A stretch of 39,743 nucleotides of DNA, from the NCBI GenBank assembly GCA_011389965.1, contig JAABTF010000021.1, forward strand, positions 1-39,743. Direction: 5' to 3'. The position numbers and the translations under genes were made by a program. Within the stretch, counting starts at the first letter, position 1. Each line of letters begins with the position of its first letter. Below, piece after piece: positions 1 through 7,754 of this stretch. Under the pieces are notes generated by a model, which worked only from the letters and a program-made list of their open reading frames with translations, made no database searches and was not told the DNA's origin. This DNA is from Halothiobacillus sp. Its GTDB lineage: Bacteria > Pseudomonadota > Gammaproteobacteria > Halothiobacillales > Halothiobacillaceae.

Positions 1-50
1 GCCCCCGGGTACACCAACGACTCAACGCAAGACTAAACCGGAGCATCAGC

Positions 51-1343
51 GTGCCCGAGACAGCCCTTCCCGCCCACTTCTCCCGCGACCCCGATGGGGG
101 GCTTATGATCGAACAGGTCGAGGCCCGCCTCGTGGCCGAGCGTTTCGGCACGCCGACCTACGTCTACTCGCGCGCCGCGATCGAGGCGGCGTTCACCTCG
201 CTGACCGACGCGTTCGGCGAGCGGGCCCATCGCATCTGCTACGCGGTCAAGGCCAACAGCAATATCGGCATCCTGCACCTGCTGGCCCGCCTGGGCGCCG
301 GCTTCGATATCGTCTCCTTTGGTGAACTGGCGCGCGTGCAAGCCGCCGGGGGCGATCCGGCCAAGGTGGTGTTCTCCGGCGTGGGCAAGTCGGCCGAGGA
401 AATCCGCGGCGCGCTGGCGGCGGGCATCGGCTGCCTCAATGTCGAATCCGAGGCCGAATTGCATCGAATTGCCGACATTGCCGGCGAAATGGACACAAAA
501 GCTCCAATATCGCTACGCGTAAATCCGGACGTGGACGCCCGCACACACCCTTACATCTCCACCGGCCTGAAGGACAACAAGTTCGGCGTGGCCATCGACG
601 AGGCCCTGCCGCTCTACGAGTGGGCGCACGCCCAGCCGGCGCTGGAGATCATCGGCATCGACTGCCACATCGGCTCGCAGTTGACCGACGTCAGTCCGTT
701 CTCCGCGGCCGCCGAACGCGTTATGGCCCTGACCCATCAGCTCGCCGAGCGCGGCATCCGTCTCAAGCACCTCGACCTGGGTGGCGGGCTGGGCATCCGC
801 TACACCGACGAGTCGCCCCCGGCGGCCGCGGACTGGGTCGAGGCGATCACCTCGGTGGTCGACGCCGACCCGCTCGGCCGGGAGCTGCCCATCTGGATCG
901 AGCCGGGCCGCTTTTTGGTGGGACCGGCGGGCGCCATGCTCACCCGGGTCGAATACCTCAAGCCGGGCAGCCACAAGTCGTTCGCCATCGTCGATGCGGC
1001 GATGAACGACCTGATGCGACCGGCGCTCTACGGCAGCGACATGGCGATCGTCCCCGCCGGCCGAGGCACAGGTGAGCGCCACCCGGGCACCTGGGAGATC
1101 GTCGGCCCGATCTGCGAGACCGGCGACTTCCTCGGCCACGAGCGCGAGATGACGCTGGGCGAAGACGACCTGCTGACCGTGCTGGGCGCGGGGGCCTACG
1201 GTTTTTCCATGGCCTCCAACTACAATACCCGCCCACGTGCCGCCGAGATACTGATCGACGGCACGAATTGTCACGAAATCCGCCAGCGCGAACCGCTCGA
1301 ATCCCTCTGGGCGCTCGAAAAGCTGCCGCCGGCCGGCGACTGA
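51..1343 (+). CDS. lysA: Diaminopimelate decarboxylase
   Basis: PLP-dependent cytoplasmic enzyme that decarboxylates meso-diaminopimelate to L-lysine, the last step of lysine synthesis. The 430-residue protein has the fold-type III (alanine racemase-like) barrel. The PLP-binding lysine is K67 in CYAVKAN, a glycine-rich phosphate-binding segment GGGLGI follows, then EPGRFLVGPAG, and the conserved active-site cysteine C355 in GPICETGD supplied to the partner subunit. The GTG start at 51 has GGAG seven bases upstream; an in-frame ATG at 105 (MIEQVEARL) would give a length closer to many homologues but lacks an obvious ribosome site. The gene precedes an OxyR-type site and appears to be transcribed separately from the next gene. 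Identification is secure; only the start is uncertain. Confidence 0.95.
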   Translation: MPETALPAHFSRDPDGGLMIEQVEARLVAERFGTPTYVYSRAAIEAAFTSLTDAFGERAHRICYAVKANSNIGILHLLARLGAGFDIVSFGELARVQAAGGDPAKVVFSGVGKSAEEIRGALAAGIGCLNVESEAELHRIADIAGEMDTKAPISLRVNPDVDARTHPYISTGLKDNKFGVAIDEALPLYEWAHAQPALEIIGIDCHIGSQLTDVSPFSAAAERVMALTHQLAERGIRLKHLDLGGGLGIRYTDESPPAAADWVEAITSVVDADPLGRELPIWIEPGRFLVGPAGAMLTRVEYLKPGSHKSFAIVDAAMNDLMRPALYGSDMAIVPAGRGTGERHPGTWEIVGPICETGDFLGHEREMTLGEDDLLTVLGAGAYGFSMASNYNTRPRAAEILIDGTNCHEIRQREPLESLWALEKLPPAGD

Positions 1344-1364
1344 TCGAACAACGGCTGCCCTTTG

Positions 1365-1401
1365 ATAGCTCTTCCCTATCAAAGGGATCGAGAAAATCAA
1401 T
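1365..1401 (+). promoter_or_regulatory. Candidate OxyR binding site upstream of the Prx-Grx gene
   Basis: The sequence has GATAG-N7-CTATC inside a perfect 11-bp inverted repeat (1358-1368 with 1376-1386). Read against the OxyR tetrad ATAG-N7-CTAT-N7-ATAG-N7-CTAT, the four blocks are ATAG (1365-1368), CTAT (1376-1379), ATCG (1387-1390) and CAAT (1398-1401), i.e. 4/4, 4/4, 3/4 and 3/4 matches at exact spacing. OxyR is the peroxide-sensing LysR-family activator, and Prx/Grx and disulfide reductase genes are known targets in gammaproteobacteria. No oxyR gene lies in the window. The perfect stem could alternatively act as a lysA transcript-end hairpin, although it lacks a T tract. Confidence 0.6.
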
Positions 1402-1419
1402 TTCTATTGATCGAACCCT

Positions 1420-1428
1420 TGATCTACT
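1420..1428 (+). promoter_or_regulatory. Possible extended -10 promoter element
   Basis: TG at 1420-1421, one spacer base, then TCTACT (4/6 to TATAAT). Transcription would begin near 1435, placing the downstream edge of the OxyR-type site near -34, the position expected when OxyR contacts RNA polymerase at a poor -35 box. A second possible promoter lies at 1488-1493 (TTGTTT) and 1510-1515 (TATATT) with a 16-base spacer. Both are weak matches read by eye. Confidence 0.3.
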
Positions 1429-1461
1429 CTTCACCGCTGACCAAAACGCACGCCTTTATAT

Positions 1462-1559
1462 CGGCCGATCTTCGGCCGTCGTCGTGATTGTTTTTTCATC
1501 ATTCGTCCCTATATTTGCTCACGGATTGGGTGTCAAGCACACCCGACAACGCTTTTTTT
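1462..1559 (+). other. Hairpin-rich leader of the Prx-Grx gene
   Basis: The gap between lysA and the Prx-Grx gene holds two small hairpins followed loosely by T runs: CGGCCGA/TCGGCCG (1462-1478) with T6 at 1491-1496, and GGGTGT/ACACCC (1528-1544) with T7 at 1553-1559. The 8-12 bases between stem and T run make them poor intrinsic terminators, so they may be the degraded end of the lysA transcript or structure in the 5' leader of the next mRNA. No gene is visible here. Confidence 0.3.
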
Positions 1560-1596
1560 CGTTCGTTTCAACCCATACTTAAAAGGAGACTCCCGC

Positions 1597-2337
1597 ATGC
1601 TGGAGAATCGCGAAGGCCAGAAGGTACCCAACGTCACCTTCCGCACCCGTCAGAACCACGACTGGGTCAACGTCACCACCGACGAGATCTTCAAGGGCAA
1701 GACCGTGGCGGTCTTCTCCCTGCCTGGCGCATTCACCCCGACCTGCTCCTCGAGCCACGTGCCGCGCTTCAACGAGCTGGCGCCGGTATTCAAGAAGCAC
1801 GGCGTCGACGAGATCGTATGCATCTCGGTCAACGATGCCTTCGTCATGAACGAGTGGGCTCAGGACCAGAACGCCGACCGCATCCGCTTCATCCCGGACG
1901 GCAACGGCGACTTCACTGAAGGCATGGGCCTGCTGGTCGACAAGGACGACCTCGGTTTCGGCAAGCGCTCCTGGCGCTATTCCATGCTGGTCAAGGACGG
2001 CACCATCGAGAAGATGTTCATCGAGCCGGAGAAGCCGGGCGATCCCTACGAGGTCTCCGACGCCGACACCATGCTCGACTGGCTGGCGCCGAACGCCAAG
2101 AAGCCGCACTCGATCATGCTGTTCTCCCGCAAGGGCTGCCCGTTCTGCGCACGTGCCAAGGGCATGCTGCATGACGCGGAGCTCGAGTTCGACGAGATCA
2201 TCGTCGGTGACGACGTCAACCTGCGCGCCCTGCGTGCCGTGACCCAGACCGAAATGGTCCCGCAGGTCTTTGTCGACGGTCAGTTGATCGGCGGCAGCGA
2301 CGAGACCCAGCAATGGCTCAAGCAGCAGGGTTACTGA
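1597..2337 (+). CDS. Peroxiredoxin-glutaredoxin fusion peroxidase (garA-like)
   Basis: Cytoplasmic peroxidase that reduces hydrogen and organic peroxides with electrons from glutathione or a glutathione-like thiol, passed through its own glutaredoxin domain. Residues 1-165 form a Prx5-type peroxiredoxin with the peroxidatic cysteine C50 in PGAFTPTC. Residues 170-246 form a glutaredoxin with CPFC at 181-184 and the cis-proline loop [11 protein letters not shown]. The 246-residue length matches the family. AGGAGA lies seven bases before the ATG. An OxyR-type site upstream and a disulfide reductase gene immediately downstream mark a peroxide-defence pair like garA-garB of Chromatium gracile, where the thiol is glutathione amide; the cognate thiol here cannot be read from the sequence. 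Confidence 0.93.
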   Translation: MLENREGQKVPNVTFRTRQNHDWVNVTTDEIFKGKTVAVFSLPGAFTPTCSSSHVPRFNELAPVFKKHGVDEIVCISVNDAFVMNEWAQDQNADRIRFIPDGNGDFTEGMGLLVDKDDLGFGKRSWRYSMLVKDGTIEKMFIEPEKPGDPYEVSDADTMLDWLAPNAKKPHSIMLFSRKGCPFCARAKGMLHDAELEFDEIIVGDDVNLRALRAVTQTEMVPQVFVDGQLIGGSDETQQWLKQQGY

Positions 2338-2352
2338 TACCCCGCTGACCCT

Positions 2353-2381
2353 CCGACCCGGTGGCGTCCGGGTCGGGCTTT
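2353..2381 (+). terminator. Hairpin after Prx-Grx gene (first of two alternatives)
   Basis: Nine-base perfect stem CCGACCCGG/CCGGGTCGG (2353-2361 with 2368-2376), six-base loop, followed only by GCTTT. It can act as a leaky terminator or 3'-end stabiliser. Its right arm shares bases 2372-2376 with the next, larger hairpin, so the two cannot form together. Confidence 0.6.
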
Positions 2382-2434
2382 CGCATGCCGAGAGTGATGC
2401 ATGGACCGGCATCCGAAAGCCCGACAATCTTTTT
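2372..2434 (+). terminator. Large intergenic terminator hairpin before the reductase gene
   Basis: Nineteen-base arms (2372-2390 and 2407-2425) pair with one mismatch around a 16-base loop. They are followed by AATC and five T residues (2430-2434), the form of an intrinsic terminator. It sits between the Prx-Grx gene and the reductase gene and ends 34 bases before the reductase start codon. Overlap with the preceding hairpin makes an attenuator-like switch possible. Confidence 0.55.
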
Positions 2435-2468
2435 AAGACATCCGCAAAAAATCTCCTCGGAGGCATCC

Positions 2469-3833
2469 ATGAGTGGCAAGCATTTCGACATGATCGTACT
2501 CGGCGGCGGCTCGGGCGGCCTGGCCGTGGCCGAGCGCGCCTCCCAGAATGGCCGCAAGGTGGCCGTCGTCGAGCCCAAGGCACTGGGCGGCACCTGCGTC
2601 AACGTTGGCTGCGTGCCCAAGAAAGTGATGTGGTATGCGGCCAACCTGGCGCATGATCGCCACGACGCGGCCGACTGGGGCTTTCCCGAGGCGCCCGGCT
2701 CGGTGGACTTCGGCGCCCTGGCGAAAAAACGCCGCGAATTCATCGACGGCATCACCCGCTTCTGGAACGGCTACGCCAAGGACCTCAAGCTCGAGGTAAT
2801 TGAGGGCTACGGCCGCCTGGCCGGGGACAAGAAGGTGGATGTCGACGGCACCACCTACACCGCCGACCACATCGTGCTGTCCACCGGGGGGCGCCCGCTG
2901 GTCCCGCCGGTCCCGGGGGCCGAGCTGGGCATCACCTCGGACGGCTTTTTCGAACTCGACGAACAGCCCGGCAAGGTCGCGGTGATCGGCGGCGGCTATA
3001 TCGGCGTGGAACTCGCCGGGGTGATGCGCTCGCTGGGCAGCGAGGTCACCTTGCTCGACATGCTCGACACGGTACTGGCCCCGTTCGACCCGATGGTGCG
3101 CGAGACCGCCGACGAAAACCTCGAGCAGCAGGGCATCGAACGGCACCTGCCCTTCAAGGTCGCCAGTTTGGAGAAAACCGATGACGGCACCGTCATCCAT
3201 GGCGCCGACGGCGAGCAGCTGGGGCCGTTCAACCAGGTAATCTGGGCGGTGGGCCGCAAGCCCAACACCGACGATATCGGTCTGGACAAGGCCGGCGTCG
3301 AGGTGGAAAAGAACGGCATGATCCCGGTCGATACCTACCAGAACACCAACGTGCCGGGCATCTACGCCATCGGCGACATCATCGGCAAGTACCCGCTCAC
3401 CCCGGTAGCCATCGCCGCCGGGCGCAGGCTGTCCGATCGCCTGTTCGACGGCCAGACCGATGCCCACCTGGAGTACGACACCATCCCGACGGTGGTCTTC
3501 GCCCACCCGCCGCTGGGTACCGTGGGCCTGACCGAGCCGCAGGCCATCGAGCAGTTCGGCGAGAAGGAAGTCACCATCTACGAAACGACCTTCACGCCGA
3601 TGCGTTATGCCCTGTCGAGCAGTGGCTTCAAGACGGCCATGAAGCTCGTTTGCGTGGGCAAGGAAGAGCGCGTGGCCGGCCTGCACCTGGTCGGTGACGG
3701 GGCCGATGAAATGCTGCAGGGCTTCGCTGTCGCGGTGAAGGCCCGTCTGACCAAGGCCGACTTCGACAACACCGTGGCGCTGCACCCCACTTCGGCCGAA
3801 GAACTGGTAACGCTGAAAACCCCGCGCGACTGA
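2469..3833 (+). CDS. Glutathione(-amide) disulfide reductase, garB-like
   Basis: FAD-dependent class I pyridine nucleotide-disulfide oxidoreductase of 454 residues that regenerates the reduced low-molecular-weight thiol used by the upstream peroxidase. FAD-binding GGGSGG is near residues 12-17, the redox pair is C43/C48 in GGTCVNVGC, the nucleotide-binding GGGYIG is at 174-179, and the C-terminal HPTSAEE carries the catalytic base His. Overall similarity to E. coli Gor is high. The two arginines that bind the NADPH 2'-phosphate in E. coli Gor (R198, R204) align with M198 and A204, and an acidic D197 ends the second beta strand, which predicts NADH use as in Chromatium glutathione amide reductase. 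The ATG at 2469 follows GGAGG by five bases; a longer open frame back to 2361 overlaps the terminator hairpin and is rejected. Confidence 0.9.
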   Translation: MSGKHFDMIVLGGGSGGLAVAERASQNGRKVAVVEPKALGGTCVNVGCVPKKVMWYAANLAHDRHDAADWGFPEAPGSVDFGALAKKRREFIDGITRFWNGYAKDLKLEVIEGYGRLAGDKKVDVDGTTYTADHIVLSTGGRPLVPPVPGAELGITSDGFFELDEQPGKVAVIGGGYIGVELAGVMRSLGSEVTLLDMLDTVLAPFDPMVRETADENLEQQGIERHLPFKVASLEKTDDGTVIHGADGEQLGPFNQVIWAVGRKPNTDDIGLDKAGVEVEKNGMIPVDTYQNTNVPGIYAIGDIIGKYPLTPVAIAAGRRLSDRLFDGQTDAHLEYDTIPTVVFAHPPLGTVGLTEPQAIEQFGEKEVTIYETTFTPMRYALSSSGFKTAMKLVCVGKEERVAGLHLVGDGADEMLQGFAVAVKARLTKADFDNTVALHPTSAEELVTLKTPRD

Positions 3834-3863
3834 TTGCGACGGGCATTCAGACGAGACCAAACG

Positions 3864-3895
3864 GCCGGCGCGGGGCAACCCGGCCGGCTTTTTTT
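3864..3895 (+). terminator. Rho-independent terminator after reductase gene
   Basis: GC-rich hairpin with outer stem GCCGGC/GCCGGC (3864-3869 and 3883-3888), inner GGG/CCC pairs and a GCAA tetraloop, followed directly by seven T residues (3889-3895). It ends the peroxidase-reductase unit just before metR. Confidence 0.9.
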
Positions 3896-3906
3896 GAGGT
3901 TCATCC

Positions 3907-4833
3907 ATGTTGTTGGAACTGCGTCACCTGAAGACCATCCGCGCCATCCAGCAGACCGGGTCGCTGGCCCAGGCCGCCGACCGGCTGCACCTGACGCAGT
4001 CGGCGCTGTCGCACCAGATCCGCACACTGGAGACCTACTACGACACACCGCTGTTCTCGCGCAGCTCGCGACCCATGCGGGCCACCGAGGCGGGCCGGCG
4101 GCTGCTGGCGGCAGCGGATACCATCCTGCCGGAGGTCGAGCGGCTCGACCGGGATCTTCGCCAGATCGCCGGCGGGGCGACCGGCCGCTTGTTCCTGGCC
4201 CTGGAATGCCATTCCTGCTTCACCTGGCTGATCCCGACACTGGAGCGCTACCGGGCAGAGTGGCCATCGATCGAGACCGATCTTTCCATGTCGTTCAGCT
4301 TCGATGCCATCGAGGCGCTGCGGCGAGGTCAGCTCGACGGGGTGATCAGCTCCGACCCGATCGACGACCCGGAACTGCACTTCGAACCGCTCTTCCACTA
4401 TCCCGTGGTGCTGGCAGTGGCCCCCGACCACCCACTGGCTGCCGAACCGCAAATCGAACCCGAGATGCTGGCCGACCAGACGGTGATCGGCTATCCGGTC
4501 GCACGCGAGCGGCTGGACCTGTTCCAACGATTCCTCGGCCCCGCAGGCGTGGAACCGGCCGGGCAGCGCAGCTCGGAGTTGACCGCGATGATCGCCCAGT
4601 GGGTTGCCAGCGGTCACGGCGTGGCCGCCTTGCCCAAGTGGGCAATCGCCGAGGAGCTCGAACGCGGCATCATCTCGGCCCGACCGCTCGGCGGGGGCCT
4701 CTCGGCCACCATGCACCTGGCCGTGCGCCGTGGCGAGGAGGAACTGGCCTACATGGACGCCTTCCTGCGTCTGGCGCGCGAGCAGGCCGCCAGCCGGCTC
4801 AACGACATCTCGCTGACCCGGCCAGCGCGGTGA
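3907..4833 (+). CDS. metR: LysR-family transcriptional regulator, MetR-type
   Basis: DNA-binding regulator of 308 residues. The N-terminal winged helix-turn-helix (about residues 1-60, with SLAQAADRLHLTQSALSHQIRTLE) is followed by a LysR substrate-binding domain. ECHSCFTWLIPTLE, LVYPV-like IGYPVARERLD and LAPDHPLA-like VAPDHPLAAE segments track E. coli MetR closely. MetR activates methionine-synthesis genes with homocysteine as co-effector; no met gene lies in this window, so targets are elsewhere. GAGG precedes the ATG by seven bases. The gene follows a strong terminator, so it must have its own promoter or depend on read-through. Its position beside peroxide genes could suggest OxyR, but the protein lacks OxyR's redox-Cys layout. 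Confidence 0.85.
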   Translation: MLLELRHLKTIRAIQQTGSLAQAADRLHLTQSALSHQIRTLETYYDTPLFSRSSRPMRATEAGRRLLAAADTILPEVERLDRDLRQIAGGATGRLFLALECHSCFTWLIPTLERYRAEWPSIETDLSMSFSFDAIEALRRGQLDGVISSDPIDDPELHFEPLFHYPVVLAVAPDHPLAAEPQIEPEMLADQTVIGYPVARERLDLFQRFLGPAGVEPAGQRSSELTAMIAQWVASGHGVAALPKWAIAEELERGIISARPLGGGLSATMHLAVRRGEEELAYMDAFLRLAREQAASRLNDISLTRPAR

Positions 4834-4846
4834 CCAACGCTGCCAG

Positions 4847-7477
4847 TCAGGAAATACGCAATTTCAGTGGGGGTGTTTCGCTCTCGCGAGCAAAGCGATA
4901 GCCCTGCGCCAGATCGATGGCGAGGCTGCGGATCAGCTCGACCTGGGCATCGGTCTCGACGTTATTGACGATCACCTCGACTCCCAGGGTCTCGGCAATG
5001 GTCAGCAGGCCGTCGACGAAGGCGCGATCACGCCGACTGACCTTGCGGTCGCACAACCACTCGGCCTCGATCTTGATGTAGTCGAAATCGAACCGGCGCA
5101 GGTAGGTGAAGGTTTCCCGTCCCGAACCGGCCCGGTCGATGGCCAGCCGCACCCCGGCGGCGCGCAGATCGGCGAGCGGTTGCGCCAGGGCACCCAACTC
5201 GCCGGCAATGGGGCCCTCGCTGAACTCGACCACAACCTGCCCCGGCGACACCGGCGAAGCCGTGATGGCGTCCAGCAAGAAATGCACGAAACGTCCCTCC
5301 AGCAGGCTGGTGGGCGCGATATTGAAAAACACCCGCCCGGCGAAGCCCTGCATCGCCTCGTGCCCCAACACCCCGGCAATCATCCGCCGATCCACCGAGT
5401 CGCTGAGTTGGCCGCGGGTGAGCATGTCGACGAATTCCGCAGCCGGCACGCCCCGCTCACCCACTCGCGTGCGGGCAAACACCTCGAAGCCGACGGGTTC
5501 CACGTCACCCGACGTGTCAGCGGCGACCGGCACGATCGGCTGGAATACCGGATAGACGTCGCCGGAAATCACCATGGTGGCCACCTCCTGGCTATTGTCG
5601 ACGGTCTGCTCGACGGCCAGCACCGCCTCGCGGTTGGCCATTGCCAGGCGATTCTTGCCGGCCGCCTTGGCGCGATACATGGCCTGGTCCGCCAGCGAGA
5701 ACAACGCCTGCGCCGAGGCAGGATCCGTCGGGTCCACCGGACCGACCACCAGCCCCACCGACAGCGACAGGGGCACGGTCACCCCATCGGGGGCCGCAAT
5801 CTGCAGAGCCTGTGCCTGCGAGAGCAACCGGTTGGCCACTTGCTCGGCCGTCTCGTCGTCGGCATCGGGCAGGATGGCGACAAACTCGTCGCCCCCGTAC
5901 CGGGCAACGATGTCGCCCTCGCGCAACCCGCTCTGCAGCAAGGTGGCGACCCGCTGCAAGTAGTCGTCACCAAACCCGTGGCCATACCGATCGTTGACCC
6001 GCTTAAAATCGTCCAGGTCGATCACCAGCAGGCCAAAGCGATAGTCATGCCGCTGGGCACGACCAATCTCGTATTCCAGCAGCGACCAGAACATGCGCTG
6101 GTTGTAGAGACGGGTCAGCGGATCGCGGGTGGCGAAATACTCCAGGTCCTCGGTGTGCTTCTCGATCGCGCGCACCGAGCCGACCACGTTGATCATGGTC
6201 GAGAGAATCGACTCGATAACCAGCTTCTTTACCGGCACCTGAGCCTCGCCCTTGGGCACGATCAGGCCGACCAGACCTTGCATGCGCGGCAGGTCCATGG
6301 CCAACGTCTTGGTGTGCAGCTCGAGCGTCCCGGCCTCGGCAAGTCGACTGCCATGCTGCCCGGGGTGCTGACGCGGGATGGCATCGCTGCCCGCGGTCTG
6401 GATGTGCTCGCTCACCTGACCACTGATGCGCTCCCCCAATCGGGCCGCGACAATCTCGTCCACCTGGCCGTGCCAGAACACGTCCACCCCCACCGGGCGA
6501 CCGGCGATGGAAAACGCGGTGAACACCCCGTGCACGGTGAACTGCTGGTTGATCTCCTCGAGCAGGTCTCGCACGTAGCGGCGCCAGTCCCGGACCACGT
6601 CCGAGGTAATCACGAAGTGCTCGAGCAGGCCGATCTCGAATTCCAGCAGGTTGCGGTCGATGGCGACCTCCCGCACCTTGTCGGTCAGCAGGTCGACCCG
6701 GGCAAGCACGTGGTCGAATTCGGCAAAGCCGGTCGACGCGCCGGCAAAGCGCACGTCGGCCAAGTCCTCGACACGGTTGACCTGTTCCACCGAGCGATTC
6801 AGACGCCGCAGGGAGCGGGCAAGACGCCAGCTGAGGAACCCGGCCACCAGCAGCGCGGCCAACAGGGGTACCGGCACGACCAGGATCAGCCGCTCGATCA
6901 GCTCGTCATGGGCCTGTTCGATCATCGGGCCGACGGGCTGGCGAATGGAGAGCACGCCCAGCACGTCGCCCTGCTGGGCATTGGTATGGCATTGCAAGCA
7001 CTCGGCATTGGCCACCAGGGGGCGGTCGTATCGCACCAGATCCGCATCCGTGCGCACGTGGGTGCGTCGGGTACCAAAGGCCGCCATCGCCGTGTCGTCC
7101 GGCGCCGGTTGTTCTAGGTGACCGAACAGTTCATTGACCTTGCGGCCGCGATAGACATTGATCACCGCGCCGGGGTCGGCATTCTGGTTGAGCGAGTCGA
7201 GAAACTCGTTGAGCTGCTCGCGCGTCCACCCCTGACGCATGATCTGATACATGGCATTGAAAGTGCCGTCGGCCAGCACGCGGGCATTCTGCACAGCCGA
7301 GCGCTGCACTGCCTGGGTGAAGACCGCCTCGGTCGCCCAGTATACCGAGGCGGTCACCACCACCGAGACCACCAGGGCAGCCATCACGATCAGGGCGCGC
7401 AGCGACTGAAACCATCCAGCCACCCACGTCCACAAACGGCCCCCACGGGGGCGTGTCACCCATTTATCGCCACGCAT
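4847..7477 (-). CDS. Heme-c sensor GGDEF protein with degenerate EAL domain
   Basis: Inner-membrane c-di-GMP signalling protein of 876 residues. TM1 is about 27-45. The periplasmic Tll0287-like (DUF3365) sensor about 50-190 contains a covalent heme site CLQCH at 160-164. TM2 is about 196-217, followed by a HAMP-like linker, an unclassified middle segment about 275-440, a GGDEF domain with intact GGDEF at 528-532 and an I-site RxxD at 519-522, and an EAL domain about 640-876. The EAL domain has EVF instead of EAL, IDRAGSGR instead of DDFGTG, and IVNNVET lacking the usual EGVE glutamate. I infer an active, feedback-inhibited cyclase controlled by heme redox or ligand state, with a non-catalytic EAL module. 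The start at 7477 has AAGGA seven bases upstream; an earlier ATG at 7540 lacks this. Confidence 0.88.
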   Translation of the reverse strand: MRGDKWVTRPRGGRLWTWVAGWFQSLRALIVMAALVVSVVVTASVYWATEAVFTQAVQRSAVQNARVLADGTFNAMYQIMRQGWTREQLNEFLDSLNQNADPGAVINVYRGRKVNELFGHLEQPAPDDTAMAAFGTRRTHVRTDADLVRYDRPLVANAECLQCHTNAQQGDVLGVLSIRQPVGPMIEQAHDELIERLILVVPVPLLAALLVAGFLSWRLARSLRRLNRSVEQVNRVEDLADVRFAGASTGFAEFDHVLARVDLLTDKVREVAIDRNLLEFEIGLLEHFVITSDVVRDWRRYVRDLLEEINQQFTVHGVFTAFSIAGRPVGVDVFWHGQVDEIVAARLGERISGQVSEHIQTAGSDAIPRQHPGQHGSRLAEAGTLELHTKTLAMDLPRMQGLVGLIVPKGEAQVPVKKLVIESILSTMINVVGSVRAIEKHTEDLEYFATRDPLTRLYNQRMFWSLLEYEIGRAQRHDYRFGLLVIDLDDFKRVNDRYGHGFGDDYLQRVATLLQSGLREGDIVARYGGDEFVAILPDADDETAEQVANRLLSQAQALQIAAPDGVTVPLSLSVGLVVGPVDPTDPASAQALFSLADQAMYRAKAAGKNRLAMANREAVLAVEQTVDNSQEVATMVISGDVYPVFQPIVPVAADTSGDVEPVGFEVFARTRVGERGVPAAEFVDMLTRGQLSDSVDRRMIAGVLGHEAMQGFAGRVFFNIAPTSLLEGRFVHFLLDAITASPVSPGQVVVEFSEGPIAGELGALAQPLADLRAAGVRLAIDRAGSGRETFTYLRRFDFDYIKIEAEWLCDRKVSRRDRAFVDGLLTIAETLGVEVIVNNVETDAQVELIRSLAIDLAQGYRFARESETPPLKLRIS

Positions 7478-7754
7478 CGATTCGTCCTTCCCTGGAGTGC
7501 GGATCATGCAAAGCCGGCACGCCCTGGACAACCAGGTCATGTCGGCAGCGAGACCTTTTTAAGGACCGCTACCTTATTAGCCGCAAGCGGGAAGCAGAAA
7601 TCATTTTTAATGTGAGCATTATCAAATATTTGAATATTCTGTTTTCAAAGGGCGCTCCTGCCGACGGCAATACCCGGGTCTATGGCGAAATGGTTGGCGA
7701 GACCAGCGATGGACAACTATCTTTCACGAGCAGGTCAACACGAGGAAGCGAGAC
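7478..7754. other. AT-rich divergent intergenic region
   Basis: 277 bases between the heme-c GGDEF gene and the aldo/keto reductase gene. It is distinctly AT-rich from about 7555 to 7650 compared with the surrounding sequence and contains the perfect 10-bp palindrome CAAATATTTG at 7623-7632. It presumably carries divergent promoters; I see no convincing gene, terminator or canonical -35/-10 pair. Confidence 0.4.

Noticed and set aside
2361-2468. N-terminal extension of the reductase ORF
   Set aside because: It translates the terminator hairpins and has no counterpart in the family; GGAGG and ATG at 2459-2471 define the start.
2433-3908. 491-codon open frame on the minus strand opposite the reductase gene
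   Set aside because: It is a composition shadow of the real gene: no family resemblance, His/Gly/Asp-rich translation, no ribosome site, and the plus-strand protein is unmistakable.
3907-4833. LysR-type gene taken as oxyR because of the OxyR-type site nearby
   Set aside because: ECHSC and the effector domain follow MetR, and the OxyR redox-cysteine arrangement is absent.
5180-7117. 645-codon open frame on the plus strand opposite the GGDEF/EAL gene
   Set aside because: Low-complexity Arg/His/Gln translation typical of antisense frames in GC-rich genes; the minus-strand protein has complete domains.
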